DNA of 64,000 bases from Zea mays (lineage: Eukaryota > Streptophyta > Magnoliopsida > Poales > Poaceae), in the NCBI RefSeq assembly GCF_902167145.1, contig NC_050103.1, positions 182,093,625-182,157,624 on the forward strand. Reading direction: 5' to 3'. Positions within the stretch are counted from its first letter, which is position 1, and every line of letters begins with the position of its first letter. Shown piece by piece: positions 9,645 to 22,542 of this stretch. The position numbers and the translations under genes were made by a program. The notes beneath the pieces are model-generated. The model had not been told where the DNA came from, ran no database searches, and saw nothing but the letters and a program-made list of their open reading frames with translations.

Positions 9645-11206
9645 TGTCGGGGACCATAATTAGGGGTACCCTCAAGACTCCTAATTCTCAGCTGGTAACC
9701 CCCATCAGCATAAAGCTGCTAAGGCCTGATGGGTGCGATTAAGTCAGGGATCAGTCCATTCGAGCGACTCGATCACGCCTCGCCCGAGCCTAGCCTCGGA
9801 CAAGGGCAGCCGACCCCGGAGGATTTCCGTCTCGCCTGAGGCCCCCCTCCGACGGCGAACATATTTCCGGCTCGCCCGAGGCCCTGCCTTCGCTAAGAAG
9901 CAACCCTGACTAAATCGCCGCACCGACCGACCAAATCGCAGGAGCATTTAACGCAAAGGTGGCCTGACACCTTTATCCTGACGCGCGCCCCCCAGCAGAG
10001 CCGAAGTGACCGCCGTCACTTCGCCGCTCCACTGACCGGCCTGACAGAAGGACAGCGCCGCCTGCGCCACTCCGACTGCAGTGCCACTTGACAGAGTGAG
10101 ACTGACAGGCAGTCAGGCCCTGCCAAAGGCACCATAGGAAGCTCCGCTTCGCCCGACCCAGGGCTCGGACTCGGGCTAAGTCCCGGAAGACGGCAAACTC
10201 CGCTCCGCCCGACCCAGGGCTCGGACTCGGGCTAAGTCCCGGAAGACGGCGAACTCCGCTCCGCCCGACCCAGGGCTTGGACTCGGGCTCAGCCCCAGAA
10301 GACGACGAACTCCGCTCCGCCCAACCTAGGGCTCGGACTCGGGCTCAGCCCCAGAAGACGACGAACTCCGCTTCGCCCGACCCCAGGGCTCGGACTCCGC
10401 CCTGGCCTCTGCCGACGACCTCCGCCTCGCCCGACCCAGGGGCTCGGACTCGGCCTCGGCCATGGAAGACAAACTCGACCTCGGCTTCGGAGGAGCCTCC
10501 ACATCGCCCAACCTAGGGCGCAGGCCAGCCACGTCAACAGAAGGCGCCATCATCACCCTACCCCGAGCTGACCCAGGCCGCAGGGAACAAGACCGGCATC
10601 CCATTTGGCTGGCTCCGCCAGATAGGCAATGATGGCGCCCCGCATGCTCTGTGACGACGGCGGCTCTCAGCCCCCTTACGGAAGCACAAGGACGTCAGCA
10701 AGGACTCAACCGCTCCGACAGCTGTCCCTCCGCTAGGCTCCATCGCTCCTCCGATGGCCACGACATCACACCAGCTGGGTGCCAAAATCTCTCCGGCTGC
10801 CACATCGGCATGTACTTAGGGCGCTAGCTCTCCTCCGCTAGACACGTAGCACTCTGCTGCACCCCCCATTGTACATCTGGATCCTCTCCTTACGCCTATA
10901 AAAGGAAGGACCAGGGCCCTCTTAGAGAGTGTTGGCCGCGCGGGGACGAGGACGAGACAGGCGCTCGCTCGGAGCCGCTCGCTCCCTCACCCGCGTGGAC
11001 GCTTGTAACCCCCTACTGCAAGCGCACCCGACCTGGGCGCGGGACGAACACGAAGGCCGCGGGATTCCCACCTCTCTCACGCCGGTCTCCGGCCGCCTCG
11101 CTCTCCCCCCTTCGCGCTCGCCCTCGCGCTCGACCCATCTAGGCTGGGGCACGCGGCGACACTCACTCGTCGGCCCAAGGGACCCCCCGGTCTCGAAACA
11201 CCGACA
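9645..11206 (+). repeat. 3' LTR of the first Huck-like element
   Basis: It starts TGTCGGGGACC and ends CCGACA, 1562 bp. It is preceded by the polypurine tract GAGGCTCGGGGGCTAC (9629-9644). A TATA box (TATAAAAGG) is at 10897-10905, so U3 is about 1.28 kb. It matches, in opposite orientation, the LTRs at 11380-12974 and 22543-24148. Confidence 0.9.
10141..10470 (+). repeat. Degenerate tandem repeat inside Huck-like U3
   Basis: About five imperfect copies of a unit near 60 bp, each with the words CTCCGCTCCGCCCGACC, AGGGCTCGGACTCGGGCT and GGAAGACG. The same array, reverse-complemented and with different copy number, is at 12130-12470 and 23290-23650. It lies upstream of the LTR TATA box. Confidence 0.8.
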
Positions 11207-11379
11207 GTATTTATCCATATAAAAAATAAGTCACAAACACTATATAATGCAGTCAACATTTTTGTTTAGGGAGTTGTTAAATGGTTGCCAAATGTAGAGA
11301 TAAAATGAGGTTAGATGAAAAGTTGTTAAATTTAGAAAGTTCATTTAGAGAACTGTTGGAGAATAGTTTTCATGTTAAC
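11207..11379. other. Host sequence between two Huck-like insertions
   Basis: AT-rich, 173 bp. It is continuous with 24154 onward once the second element and one TTAAC copy are removed. Nothing coding is seen. Confidence 0.6.
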
Positions 11380-12974
11380 TGTCGGCGTTTCGACCCCGGG
11401 GGGTCCCTGGACCGACGAGTAAATTGTCGCCGCGTGCCCCAGCCCAGATGGGTCGGCGCGAGTCGGAGCGCGAAGGGGGGAAGAAGCCGGTGGGAGACAG
11501 GCGTAAAAGGGGAAACCCGCGGCCTTCGTGTTTGTCCCGCGCCTAGGTCGGGTGCGCTTGCAGTAGGGGGTTACAAGCGTCCGCGAGGGAGGGAGCGAGA
11601 GGCCTAAGCGTGTGTCGTCCTGTCCTTCTCCGCGCGGCCAACCCTCTGTAAGAGGGCCCTAGACCTTCCTTTTATAGGCGTAAGGAGAGGATCCAGGTGT
11701 ACAATGGGAGGTGTAGCAGTGTGCTAACGTGTCTAGCAGAGAAGAGCTAGTGCCCTAAGTACATGCCATCGTGGCAGCCGGAGAGGTTTTGGCACCCGGT
11801 TCGTGTGGTGTCGTGGCCGTCGGAGGAGCGCTGGAGCCTGGTGGGAGGACAGCTGTCGGGGCTGTCGAGTCCTTGCTGACGTCTCCTTGCTTCCATAAGG
11901 GGGCTGAGAGCCGCCATCGTCATGGAGCATGCGGGGCGCCATCATTACTTGTTTACCAGGGCGAGCCAGAAGGGACGCCGGTCTTGTTCCCCGTAGCCTG
12001 AGTTAGCTTGGGGTAGGGTAATGATGGCGCCTACTGTGACGTGGTCGGTCTGAGCCCTGGGTTGGGCGAGGTGGAGGCCCCTCCGAGGTCGAGGTCGAGT
12101 CTGTCTTCCGAGGCCGAGGTCGAGTCCGAGCCCCTGGGTCGGGCGAGGAGGAGACCGTCGGCTGAGGCCAGGGCTGAGTCCGAGCCCTGGGGTCGGGTGA
12201 GGCAGAGTTCGTCGTCTTCCGGGGCCGAGCCCGAGTCTGAGCCCTAGGTTCGGGCGAGGTGGAGTTCGTCGTCTTCCGGAGCCAAGCCCGAGTCCGAGCC
12301 CTAGGGTCGGGCGATGCGGAGTTCGTCGTCTTCCGGGGCCGAGCCCTGGGGTCGGGCGAAGCGGAGTTCGTCGTCTTCCGGGGCCGAGCCCGAGTCCGAG
12401 CCCTGGGGTCGGGCGATGCGGAGTTTGTCGTCTTCCGGGGCTGAGCCCGAGTCCGAGCCCTTCGGGCGATGCGGAGTTTCCTATGGCGCTTGAGGCCGGA
12501 CTTGGCTGTTGTCAGCCTCACTCTGTCGAATGGCACAACAGTCGGAGCGGCGCAGGCGGCGCTGTCCTCTTGTCAGGCCGGTCAGTGGAGCGGCGAAGTG
12601 ACTGCGGTCACTTCGGCTCTGTCGACTGAAGGGCACGCGTCAGGATAAGGTGTCAGGCCACCTTTGCATTAAATGCTCCTGCAATACGGTCGGTCGGCGT
12701 GGCGACTTGGCCAAGGTTGCTTCTTGGCGAAGACTGAGCCTCGGGTGAGCCGAAGGCGCGTCCGTTGCTGGAGGGGGTCCTCGGGCGAGACGTAAATCCT
12801 CCGGGGTCGGCTGCCCTTGCCCGAGGCTGGGCTCGGGCGAGGCGAGATCGTGTCCCTCGAGTGGACCGAGCCTTGACTTAATCGCACCCATCAGGCCTTT
12901 GCAACTTAGTGCTGATGGGGGTTACCAGCTGAGATTAGGAGTCTTGGGGGTACCCCTAATTATGGTCCCCGACA
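11380..12974 (-). repeat. 3' LTR of second Huck-like element
   Basis: 1595 bp, TGTCGGCG start and CCCCGACA end on the plus strand. It contains the U3 tandem array (about 12130-12470) and a TATA on the complement at about 11668-11676. Confidence 0.9.
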
Positions 12975-15900
12975 GTAGCCCCCGAGCCTCGAAGGGAGTG
13001 TTAATACTCGCTTGGAGGCTTTTGTCGCACTTTTTTGCAAGGGGACCGGCCTTTCTCGGTTGCATTTTGTTCCGGTGGGTGCGCGCGAGCGCACCCGCCG
13101 GGTGTAGCCCCCGAGGCCTTGGAGGAGTGGTTTGACTCCTTCGAGGTCTTAATGCGTTTCGCGATGCTTCGGCCGGTCTGGTTGTTCCCTCATGCGAGCT
13201 GGCCGTAGCCCTGGTGCACGATCGGGTCCCAAGTTCTCGGGCTGGTATGTTGACGCTGTCAATGGTTTGGTCGGAGCCGGGTTTGCGAGAGCAGGCCCCG
13301 AGCCTCCGCACAGGGCGAGAGGACGGTCAAGGACAGACTCGATTTTTTTACATACGCCCCTGCGTCGCCTTTCCGCAAGGAGGAGGGGGGAGAAAGCGCC
13401 ATGTTGCCCTCGGAGGGCGCCGAACATGGTGTCTCCAGTGAGCTGCTATCGGGTAATCCGAGTGGACGCCCGTGCCCCAATTGTTAGGGGTCGGCTAGAG
13501 GCCCGGAGGCGCGCTCTAAAAGTACCTGCGAGTGATTTGCCGGACCCGGTCCCCTTTTGACGGGGTCCGAGGGCTCGATGCCTCCCTCTGATGGGATTCC
13601 GTTACAAGATCGTTCCCGCTGGCCTCAGAAATGTCCTAGGGTACCTCAGGAGCGTAGCCCGAGCCTTGGTTATGTATCGAACGTACCCAGGGTCATCCCT
13701 CGCTCTGCGTTTGAGGCGGTTGTGAACCCTTCGAGGGCCAGCCTACGAACCCCTGATCAGTAGTGGGCGCGGAGCCCGAGTGGTCTGAGGCGGTCGTTGA
13801 ACCCTTTCGAGGGGCCAGCCTTTGAACCTCTGACCAGTAGTGGGCGCGGAGCCCGAGCGCTCTGAGGCGGCTGTTGAACCCCTCCGAGGGGCCAGCCTTC
13901 GAACCTCTGATCAGTAGGGGGGCTCGGGGCCCGTTTCCTTCGCGGAGAAGGATCCCTTTCGGGGTATCCCCTTTCCCGGTCCCTGTCGTAAGAGAAAGAA
14001 AGAGGAAAAGGAAAAGGATACAAAATCGAATGACGTGGCGCACCTTTTTTTGACGCGGTCATTATGGCGAAGGCGAAGCGTTGCCCGCTTCTCCTGCCAA
14101 AGGTGTCGCCTGTCCCGCCGCAGAGTTAATGCGACGGGACGAGTGGTTCGCGGGGCGGCCGTTGCGCGTGCGTGAGTCGTTCAAGGAACGGGACACGGGC
14201 GCGCCGTCTTCACGCCGTGGGAGAGGGCTCTCCCGCTGTCCCAGGAGGGGACGTGAGCTTGGCTGGCGACTTGACCGCTGCTTTCGCTCGCCTGCCACCG
14301 CCATTACTGTCGGCCCATTTCTGGCCGCATCGACCGTTGCGCCTTCTCCCGCGGCTGACTGGCCCGTGACCGATGTGCCTGGTTGGCACTGTTGGGTCAT
14401 GCGCAGGGTTGCCTCGAGTCGCGGTACTGGTTCCGCAGTCGAGGAGGCGTGGTAGTGGCGCGAGTGGCGGTGCGGTTTCTTGCACGTAGCGACCGGCGGC
14501 GCGCCGGTTGCATGACATCTGGGCCTGGGCCTCCATGTTGGACGCGTCGAAGCCGAAAGGGTGCGCCCCTTCGGTGCGGTTGCATGCCGCCTGCATGGTG
14601 GTCCGCCCTTTCACCCGCTAGTCTGGGCGAAAGTGGAGGATTGCTCGTAACCGCTGGGCAGTTGCGCGTACCGCGCGCGCGGCGGTTTGGCTTCTTCTGC
14701 CCCTGGCCAGCTTGCCTGACGTGTGGGACCTAGCCCCCGTGTCGTAGGGGGAGGACCTTGGAGCGTGTTGAAGAAGAGTCAGCCCGCGACGGCTGAGGAC
14801 GCAAGTGGGGAGAGTTGCCTTTAAAAGGAGGGTGACCCCCTTGAAAGGCAACCATGTCTTCGCGCTCCCCTTATGCCTCGCGTCTTCCCACCTTCCAAGC
14901 CCCCGGATGGGGGACACTCGCAGTTCTTCCGCCTTGTCGTTGGAGGAAAGCAACTTCGCGGAAGTTGGTACCTTTCAGCCATTGTTCGGCTTCAAGGATT
15001 TTCATCGGGCAGCCCAGCCGCATCCCCTCGCCGATGGTCACCCAAGACGGTGACCACCAGCTCCTGGGTGGGGAGAGGCAAGCCGGGCTGCGATCTTGGT
15101 CCCGCCCTCAGCTTCAAGGATCTTCATCATCCTTGCTGGGGCGGAGAGCGGGGTGAGCCGGGGCTCTACCTCCCGCACGGGTCGGCTGGCCACCTCCTCT
15201 TCCAGCTTCTGGTGGTGGAGACCATCCTCCAGCTCTGCGGAGGAGGCGTCCTCCAGCCATGTCGGGGAAGGCGAACTGTTGCTGCCCAGCTAGGATGCAA
15301 TATTCCGTCCTCCTCCTCGCTTTCGTGGTGAGGACGGGAGCGAGGACCTGTCGATGCGCTTTGGAGCGGCCCGCGCTCGCCGGTGCGGCGTTGGTGGAGA
15401 GGCGGACGCCGCCGTCGGTGCTGACATGGTGGCAGCTGGAGAAAGCTTCCCCACCGTCGAGGTCGTCAGCACCGCCTACGGACCGACCCCGGCTCTTTGG
15501 CTTTAATATCTGGTTCGCGTCCCTTGAGTGGGAACGCGAACGAGAGCCTTCCGGTGGCCGCGTCCGTCCTGGGACCATGGCTGCTGCCGCAGAGGTCGCT
15601 GGCGAGTCGCCCGGAGCTTGTCGCCCCACGGGCCCTCCGATGTGGGGGGTTGTTCGTACCCGCGGAGGCGGAACCGGAGTTCCGTTTGTGATGGCACCTT
15701 GAGTGCCGGAGTCTGTTCATTGTGGCTGTCGGGGACTGAACATGTATGTATTTTTGGCACGGAGCCGTGTTTTTTCCTTATTTCGAGCACTAAGACTTGC
15801 CTGTCGGCTATCTGAACCGCTTCACCAAGCGTGAGTTGCCTCGTGCAAAGGCGACGAGTGAGGTATCCGTATCTCGGAGGCGTAGGAGTCCCTCGGCTCG

Positions 15901-16980
15901 GTCGGCCTTGCTGTCCGAGGCTTCTCTTACTTAGTTAAAGGAACCCTCGGCCGCTCTTCGATGAGCCGAAGCCGGAGGTAGCGGTGTCAGCACGGACAGA
16001 GGCGGAGTTGGCTCGAAAAGAAGACTTCGTCGGCCGGAGTTGGCAGGACCGACGCCGGAGTCGAGTTGCCGAGGCCACGAGCCGGGCTGATGTCCTTGGG
16101 GGACAACTGGTTGAGGCTTCGGGGCGGCCGGCTGAGCTGTCTGCTCGAGCCGGATTCCTGGAGATGACCCTGTCGGCGATGGTCCGGGCGCGGTGCTGAT
16201 GTCGTCCTTCGGAGTGGAGATCCTCCGACCGCGTCGCCGTCCGAGGCTAGGTCAGACTTCGCCAAAGGTGTGGTTGACGCCGAGGGTGCCGCCGCTCCCT
16301 TCGACTGTCAAGGTCCGAGCCTGCAGGGTCGGTTTATCTTGTTCTGCGGCCGCCGAGGCCCAAACACACTGTCGTTGTGTAGTAAAGCTGTGTTTCTTTT
16401 CCTCTTGTTTCGAGTATCTAGACTTATTTGTCGGTAACAGAATTGTTTGTCCGAGCGAGAGTTACTTTTCACAGAAGGTGATGAGTGAGGTATCTGTATC
16501 CTGGAGGCGTAGGAGTCCCTCGGCTCGGTCGGCCTTGCCGCTTACGTGTACTCTTACTCGTTCGTAGGGTTCTGCCATCGATATAGTCGAGAAGGCCCAA
16601 AAAATCGTTTCGGCAGAAGAGTTTTCGAGCGTGAAGACTTGTTCGGTCCACGGAATCACCTATCCGAGCGTGAGTTACTTATCGCAGAAGGTGATGAGTG
16701 AGGTATCTGTATCCTGGAGGCGTAGGAGTCCCTCGGCTCGGTCATCCTTGGCTGCTTACGTGTACTCCGTCGTTTTCGGGATCCCACTTTCGAAGTAGTC
16801 GAGAAGCACGAAAGACATTCTGGCAGAAAAGATCTCTTTTCGAGGAAAATTTTGACGCAGAGGGGGTTCCCCCCCTTCTAGCCCCCGAGGGAGGGTCGGG
16901 CTTTGCCGAGGCAAGGCTGACCCTTCCTTGATGGTTAGACTTTGTGTGTGAACGAGGTGTATGAACGACTTGAAAGCATC
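12975..16980 (-). other. 3' non-coding region of second Huck-like element
   Basis: About 4 kb between the pol stop and the 3' LTR. It contains ORFs on both strands by virtue of high GC, but none resembles a known protein. Colinear with 1-1234 plus 8599-9644 of the first copy in reverse. Dispersed repeats lie at 13725-13930 and 15840-16760. Confidence 0.7.
15840..16760. repeat. Dispersed repeat in Huck-like 3' region, three copies
   Basis: A block containing GTGATGAGTGAGGTATCTG, CTGGAGGCGTAGGAGTCC and CTCGGCTCGGTC occurs at about 15855, 16480 and 16690. Each is preceded by a stretch with TCGAGC or TCGAGTATCTAG and GTGAGTTAC. Confidence 0.75.
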
Positions 16981-19900
16981 TTAAGGGTAGAAGCGACGTA
17001 GCTGTCGGATGTTCCAAGCGTTGCTGTAGACCTCGCCTTGACTGTTGGCCAGCTTGTACGTCCCGGGCTTCAGAACTTTGGCGATCGATATGCATCGCTG
17101 GAGGATGCCTGAGGGGCTGCGGTGGTAGAGCTCCTTCCCGTCCCCCAGCAAGACGAACGACTTGGCGCGCCGCGCCAACCGCCGAGCTTCGGCTCGGTCG
17201 AGGGGTAGCTCTCCTTGGTGGAGATATTGCAGGTACGGGGTCTGCCAGTTTCGATCAGGCGTGACCCCGCTCTGCTCCTCCTCGACGCGCAGTGCCTCAC
17301 CTTCGGGGGCCGAGGGTGCCTCGGGCTGGGCCGAGGCCTTCTCAGGCTCGGCCGTGTTGTCGGTCTTGACGGAGGGTTGATGCAGGTCTCGGGAGAAGAC
17401 GTCAGGGGGAACTATTGTTCGCCCCGAGGCTATCTTAGCCAGCTCGTCCATAGTCTCGTTGTAGCGTCGGGCGATGTGGTTGAGCTCGAGCCCGTAGAAC
17501 TTGTCCTCCAGGCGCCGAACCTCATCGCAGTAGGCTTCCATCTTCGGGTCGCAGCAGTGGGAGTTCTTCATGACTTGGTCAATGACGAGCTATGAGTCAC
17601 CGCGAGCATCGAGGCGTCGGACCCCTAGCTCGATGGCAATGCGCAACCCGTTGACCAGAGCCTCGTACTCGGCCACATTGTTGGATGCCAGGAAGTGGAG
17701 GCGTAGCACGTAGCGTAGGTGCTTCTCGAGGGGCGAGATGAAGAGCAGGCCTGCGCCTGCCCCTGTCTTCATCAGCGACCCGTCGAAAAACATGGTCTAG
17801 AGTCCCGGTTGGATCGGAGCTGTCGGGAGTTGGGTATCGACCCATTCAGCCACAAAGTCCGTCAAGACTTGGGACTTGATGGCCTTACGAGGGGCGAACG
17901 AGATTGTCTCGCCCATGATTTCCACCACCCACTTTGCAATCCTACCCGAGGCCTCTTGGCACTGGATGATTTCCCCTAGGGGGAAGGATGACACCACAGT
18001 CACCGGATGAGACTCGAAGTAGTGTCGCAACTTCCGCCGCGTCAGGATCACCGCGTACAGTAGCTTCTGAATTTGTGGGTAGCAGATCTTGGTCTCGGAC
18101 AGTACTTCACTGATGAAGTAGACTGGCCTCTGGACGGGCAATGCATGCCCCTCTTCTCGCCTCTCAACCACGATCGCGGCGCTGACCACCTGAGTGGTAG
18201 CGGCGACGTAGATCAAGAGGGCTTCTCCGGCAGCGGGGGGCACCAAGATGGGTGCGTTCGTGAGGAGCGCCTTCAGGTTCCCAAGGGCTTCCTCGGCCTC
18301 TGGGGTCCAAGTGAAGCACTCGGCCTTTCTTAAGAGGCGGTACAGAGGTAGGCCTCTTTCGCCGAGGCACGAGATGAAACGGCTCAGAGCCGCCAGGCAT
18401 CACATGACCCTCTATACGCCTTTCAAGTCCTTGATGGGTCCCATGTTGGTGATGGCCGCGATTTTTTCCGGGTTGGCCTTGATGCCCCGCTCGGAGACGA
18501 TGAACCCCAAGAGCATGCCTCGGGGGACCCCGAAGACGCACTTCTCGGGATTGAGCTTTACGCCTTTCGCCTTGAGACACCGGAATGTCACTTCAAGGTC
18601 AGAAAGGAGGTCATAGGCTTTCCTCGTCTTGACTACGATGTCATCGACGTAAGCCTCGACCGTTCGACCAATGTGTTCGCCGAACACGTGGTTCATGCAC
18701 CTTTGGTACGTCGCACCCGCAATCCTCAAACCAAACGGCATGGTAACATAGCAGTACATGCCGAAAGGTGTGATGAAAGAAGTCGCGAGCTGGTCGGACT
18801 CTTTCATCCTGATTTGGTGATACCCCGAGTAGGCATCGAGGAAAGACAGGGTTTCACACCCAGCAGTGGAATCCACGATTTGATCGATGCGAGGCAGAGG
18901 GTAGGGAACTTTTGGACATGCTTTGTTTAGACCAGTGTAGTCTACACACAACCGCCATTTCCCTTCTTTCTTTCTCACAAGCACAGGGTTGGCAAGCCAT
19001 TCGGGATGGAATACCTCTTTGATGAACCCTGCCGCCATTAGCTTGTGGATCTCCTCGCCTATGGCTCTGCGCTTTTCTTCGTCGAATCGGCGCAGAGGCT
19101 GCTTCACGGGTCGGGACCCAGTTCGGATATCCAGCGAGTGCTCGGCGACATCCCTCGGTATGCCGGGCATGTCCGAGGGACTCCACGCGAAAATGTCGGC
19201 GTTTGCGCGGAGAAAGTCGACGAGCACTGCTTCCTATTTGGGGTCGAGCTCGGAACCGATCCGGATCTGCTTGGAGGCGTCGTTGCTGGGGTCGAGAGGG
19301 ACGGACTTAACCGTCTCCGCTGGCTCGAAGTTGCCGGCGTGGCGCTTCACGTCTGGCGCCTCCTTAGAGAGGCTCTCCAGGTCGGCGATGAGGGCCTCGG
19401 ATTCGGCGAGGGCCTCAGCGTACTCCACGCACTCCACGTCGCATTCGTACGCGTGTCGGTACGTGGGGCCGACGGTGATGACCCCGTTGGGGCCCGACAT
19501 CTTGAGCTTGAGGTAGGTGTAGTTGGGGACGGCCATGAACTTGGCGTAACATGGCCTCCCCAGCACTGCGTGGTAGGTTCCTCGAAACTCGACCACCTCG
19601 AACGTGAGGGTTTCCCTTCGGAAGTTGGAGGGTGTCCCAAAGCAGACGGGTAGATCGAGTCGTCCGAGGGGCTGGACGCGCTTCGCGGGGATGATCCCGT
19701 GAAAAGGCGCAGCGCCTGCCCGGACCGAGGACAGATCGATCCGCAGGAGCCCGAGGGTCTCGGCGTAGATGATGTTGAGGCTGTTGCCTCCGTCCATGAG
19801 GACCTTGGTGAGCCTGACATTGCCGATGACGGGGTCGACAACGAGCGGGTATTTCCCCGGGCTCGGCACGCGGTCGGGATGCTCGCCCTGGTCGAAGGTG

Positions 19901-22482
19901 ATGGGCTTGTCGGACCAGTCTAGGTAGACTGGCGCTGCCACCTTTACCGAGCAGACCTCCCGACGCTCTTGCTTGCGGTGCCGAGCCGAGGCGTTCGCCA
20001 CTTGCCCACCGTAGATCATGAAGCAGTCGTGGACCTCGGGGAACTCTCCTGCCTTGTGATCCTCCTTCTTATCGTCGTCGCGGGCCCTGCCACCTTCCGC
20101 ACGTGGCCCGACCTTGTGAAAGTGGCGCCGAAGCATGGCACACTCCTCAAGGGTGTGCTTGACGGGCCCCTGATGATAGGGGCACGGCTCCTTGAGCATC
20201 TTGTCGAAAAGATTGGCACCTCCGAGAGGTTTCCGAGGGTTCTTGTACTCGGCGACGGCGACAAGGTCCGCGTCGGCGGCGTTGCGTTTCGCTTGCGACT
20301 TCTTCTTGCCTTTCTTCTTGGTGCTGTGCTGAGTTGACGCCTCGGGGGCATCTTCCGGTGGGCGGCCCTGGGGCTGCTTATCCTTCCGGAAGATGGCCTC
20401 AACCGCCTCCTGGCCAGAGGCGAACTTGGTGGCGATGTCCATCAGCTCGCTGGCCCTGGTGGGGGTCTTGCGGCCCAGCTTGCTCACCAGGTCGCGGCAG
20501 GTGGTGCCGGTGAGGAACGCGCCGATGACATCCGAGTCGGTGACGTTTGGCAGCTCGGTGCGCTGCTTCGAGAATCACCGGATGTAGTCCCGGAGAGACT
20601 CTCCCGGCTGCTAGCGGCAGCTTCGGAGATCCCAGGAGTTTCCAGGGCGCACGTACGTGCCCTGGAAGTTGCCGGTGAAGGTTTGGACCAGGTCATCCCA
20701 GTTGGAGATCTGCCCCGGAGGCAGGTGCTCCAGCCAGGCTCGAGCGGTGTCGAAGAGGAACAGGGGGAGGTTGCGGATGATGAGGTTGTCATCGTCCGTT
20801 CCACCTAGGTGGTAGGCCAGCCGGTAGTCCGCGAGCCACAGTTCCGGTCTCGTCTCCCCCGAGTACTTTGTGATAGTAGTCGGGGTTCGAAACCGGGTCG
20901 GGAACGGCGCCCGTCGTATGGCCCGGCTGAAAGCCTGCAGACCGGGTGGTTCAGGCGAGGGACTCCGATCCTCCCCACTGTCGTAGCGTCCCCCACGCCT
21001 GGGGTGGTAGCCTCGGCGCACCCTCTCGTCGAGGTGGGTTCGACGGTTGCGGTGAGGGTGTTCGTTGTTGAGGCGACCCGGGGCCGCAGGCGCTGTGTTG
21101 CGCGTGCGCCCGGTGTGGACCGAGGCTTCCCGCATGAATCGGGAAGTCGCGGCGCGATGTTCCGAGGGGTACCCCTGCCTTCGGGAGGCAGAGCTTTCGG
21201 CCCGTCGGACCGCGGCATCCTCCAGGAGATTCTTGAGCTCTCTCTCGATACGCCGCCCCTCGGTGGTAGATGGCTCCGGCATCGCGCGGAGAAGTATTGC
21301 CGCTGCAGCCAGGTTCTGGCCGACCCCACTGGAGGCCGGTGGTGGCCTTGCCCTGGCATCATCGGCGATGCGGTGCTGGGTGCCCTGGGGTAGATGACGC
21401 GCTTCTCCAGCCGGAGGTTGGCCCGCCCATTCCTGCCCGATGTCCCGGCGGAACGGCTCAAGTGTTCCTGCTCCCTCGTCGAGCCTAACCTGCATCTCGT
21501 GGATTTGCTCGAGCCGTGGGTCATGACCCCCCGTCGGGACAGGGACCACAGCTAGCTCCCGAAGGATGTCAACGCGAGGCGCAGGCCTAGGGGGATCACC
21601 GTTTTCCGGTATACCAAGATGGTTGCCTTCGCCGGGACCCCCTAGATCGACGTGGAAACATTCACGACTTGGGTCGCAGTCCTCGTCGCCGAGGCTGCGG
21701 CTACTGTCGGAACAGTCGGAAAGGCAGTAGTTGCATGCGGTCATGAAGTCCCGCATGGCACTGGGGTTACCAAGTTCGGAGAAATCTCAACAAAAGTCGG
21801 GCTCGTCATCCTCCTCGGAACCCGAGGGCCCGTAGGTCGAGACGGCCATCAGCTGGTCCCAGGGTGACCACATACGATACCCCAGAGGGTTTGGACTCGC
21901 CTCTATGAAAGCGTCCACCGAAGCGAAGTCGCTTGGTGGGTCGAGGCTGAATCCAAAAGGCACGAGATGGGAATCGGTCGGTACCTCTTGGTCGACGGGC
22001 AGTGACGAAGTCACGTCAGGGGTAGACTGCACCGTCGTCTCAGGTATGAGGGTGACGCCCAGCAAGTTCTTTGCGAGTGTGCTGGCGTCGTCCGTTTGCT
22101 TGGAGTTGGCGTGTTGCGGGGAGACGGCGCTCGTCTTCGTCTCAGTCGCGAGGTCGATGCCCGACGTGCCCCCCGTTGGGGCGCCAGCTTCATCGACTCG
22201 CTCGACAGCCGACGAGGTGCCGCCTCCTGCTTGGCCTTGGTTGCCCTGCCTCCTCCTCCGTCGGTGGGGGAGGGGACGGGACAAGCCCGAATGTTGTTCT
22301 TCCGCCACATGGGGAAGATGTCGTCGATTCCGCCGCCGGCGGGCGGGTTGTCGACCGCCATTGTCGCTGTCGCGCGACGGAGGAAGGAGTATCATGTCGT
22401 AGCTGCCGTCGAGGGACATGAACTCAAGACTCCCGAAACGGAGCACCGTCCCAGGCTGGAAAGGTTGCTGGAGACTACCCAT
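16981..22482 (-). pseudogene. gag-pol: Gag-pol polyprotein remnant of second Huck-like element, no integrase
   Basis: One continuous frame starts at 22482 and ends at 16981 with eight internal stops (lower coordinates 21787, 20611, 20575, 19234, 18412, 18400, 17797, 17590) and no frameshift detected. Order: N-terminal leader; gag domain (about 21000-20450, WLADYRLAYHLGG, FDTARAWLEHLPPG); zinc-knuckle-like CPYHQGPVKHTLEEC; protease-like region with MDGGNSLNIIYAETL near 19800; reverse transcriptase (19227-18412, FLDAYSGYHQI and the YVDD box); RNase H (FDGSLMKTGAGAG near 17770). After CISIA the sequence jumps to KVLKPGTYKLANSQGEVYSN, the normal pol C-terminus. The integrase HHCC zinc domain and catalytic core are gone (junction about 17078-17086). 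Confidence 0.88.
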
Positions 22483-22542
22483 CTGGAGCTTGACGGGAAG
22501 TTGTTCGTCAACACGCAGCAGGCCCCTACCTGGCGCGCCAAC

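Larger units (their letters stand above)
1..11206 (+). mobile_element. Huck-like Ty3/gypsy retrotransposon, 3' part, split by a nested element
   Basis: Two pieces, 1-1234 and 8599-11206, form one plus-strand element once the insertion at 1235-8598 is removed. The joined sequence is colinear with the reverse complement of 12975-15200 in the second Huck-like copy, including the run across the insertion point. The visible internal part is non-coding 3' sequence ending in a purine-rich tract just before 9645. The LTR is 9645-11206. The five bases after it, GTATT (11207-11211), are the expected target duplication, but its partner and the 5' LTR, gag and pol lie left of the window. The family name Huck is from memory of the LTR start and size. 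Confidence 0.85.
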
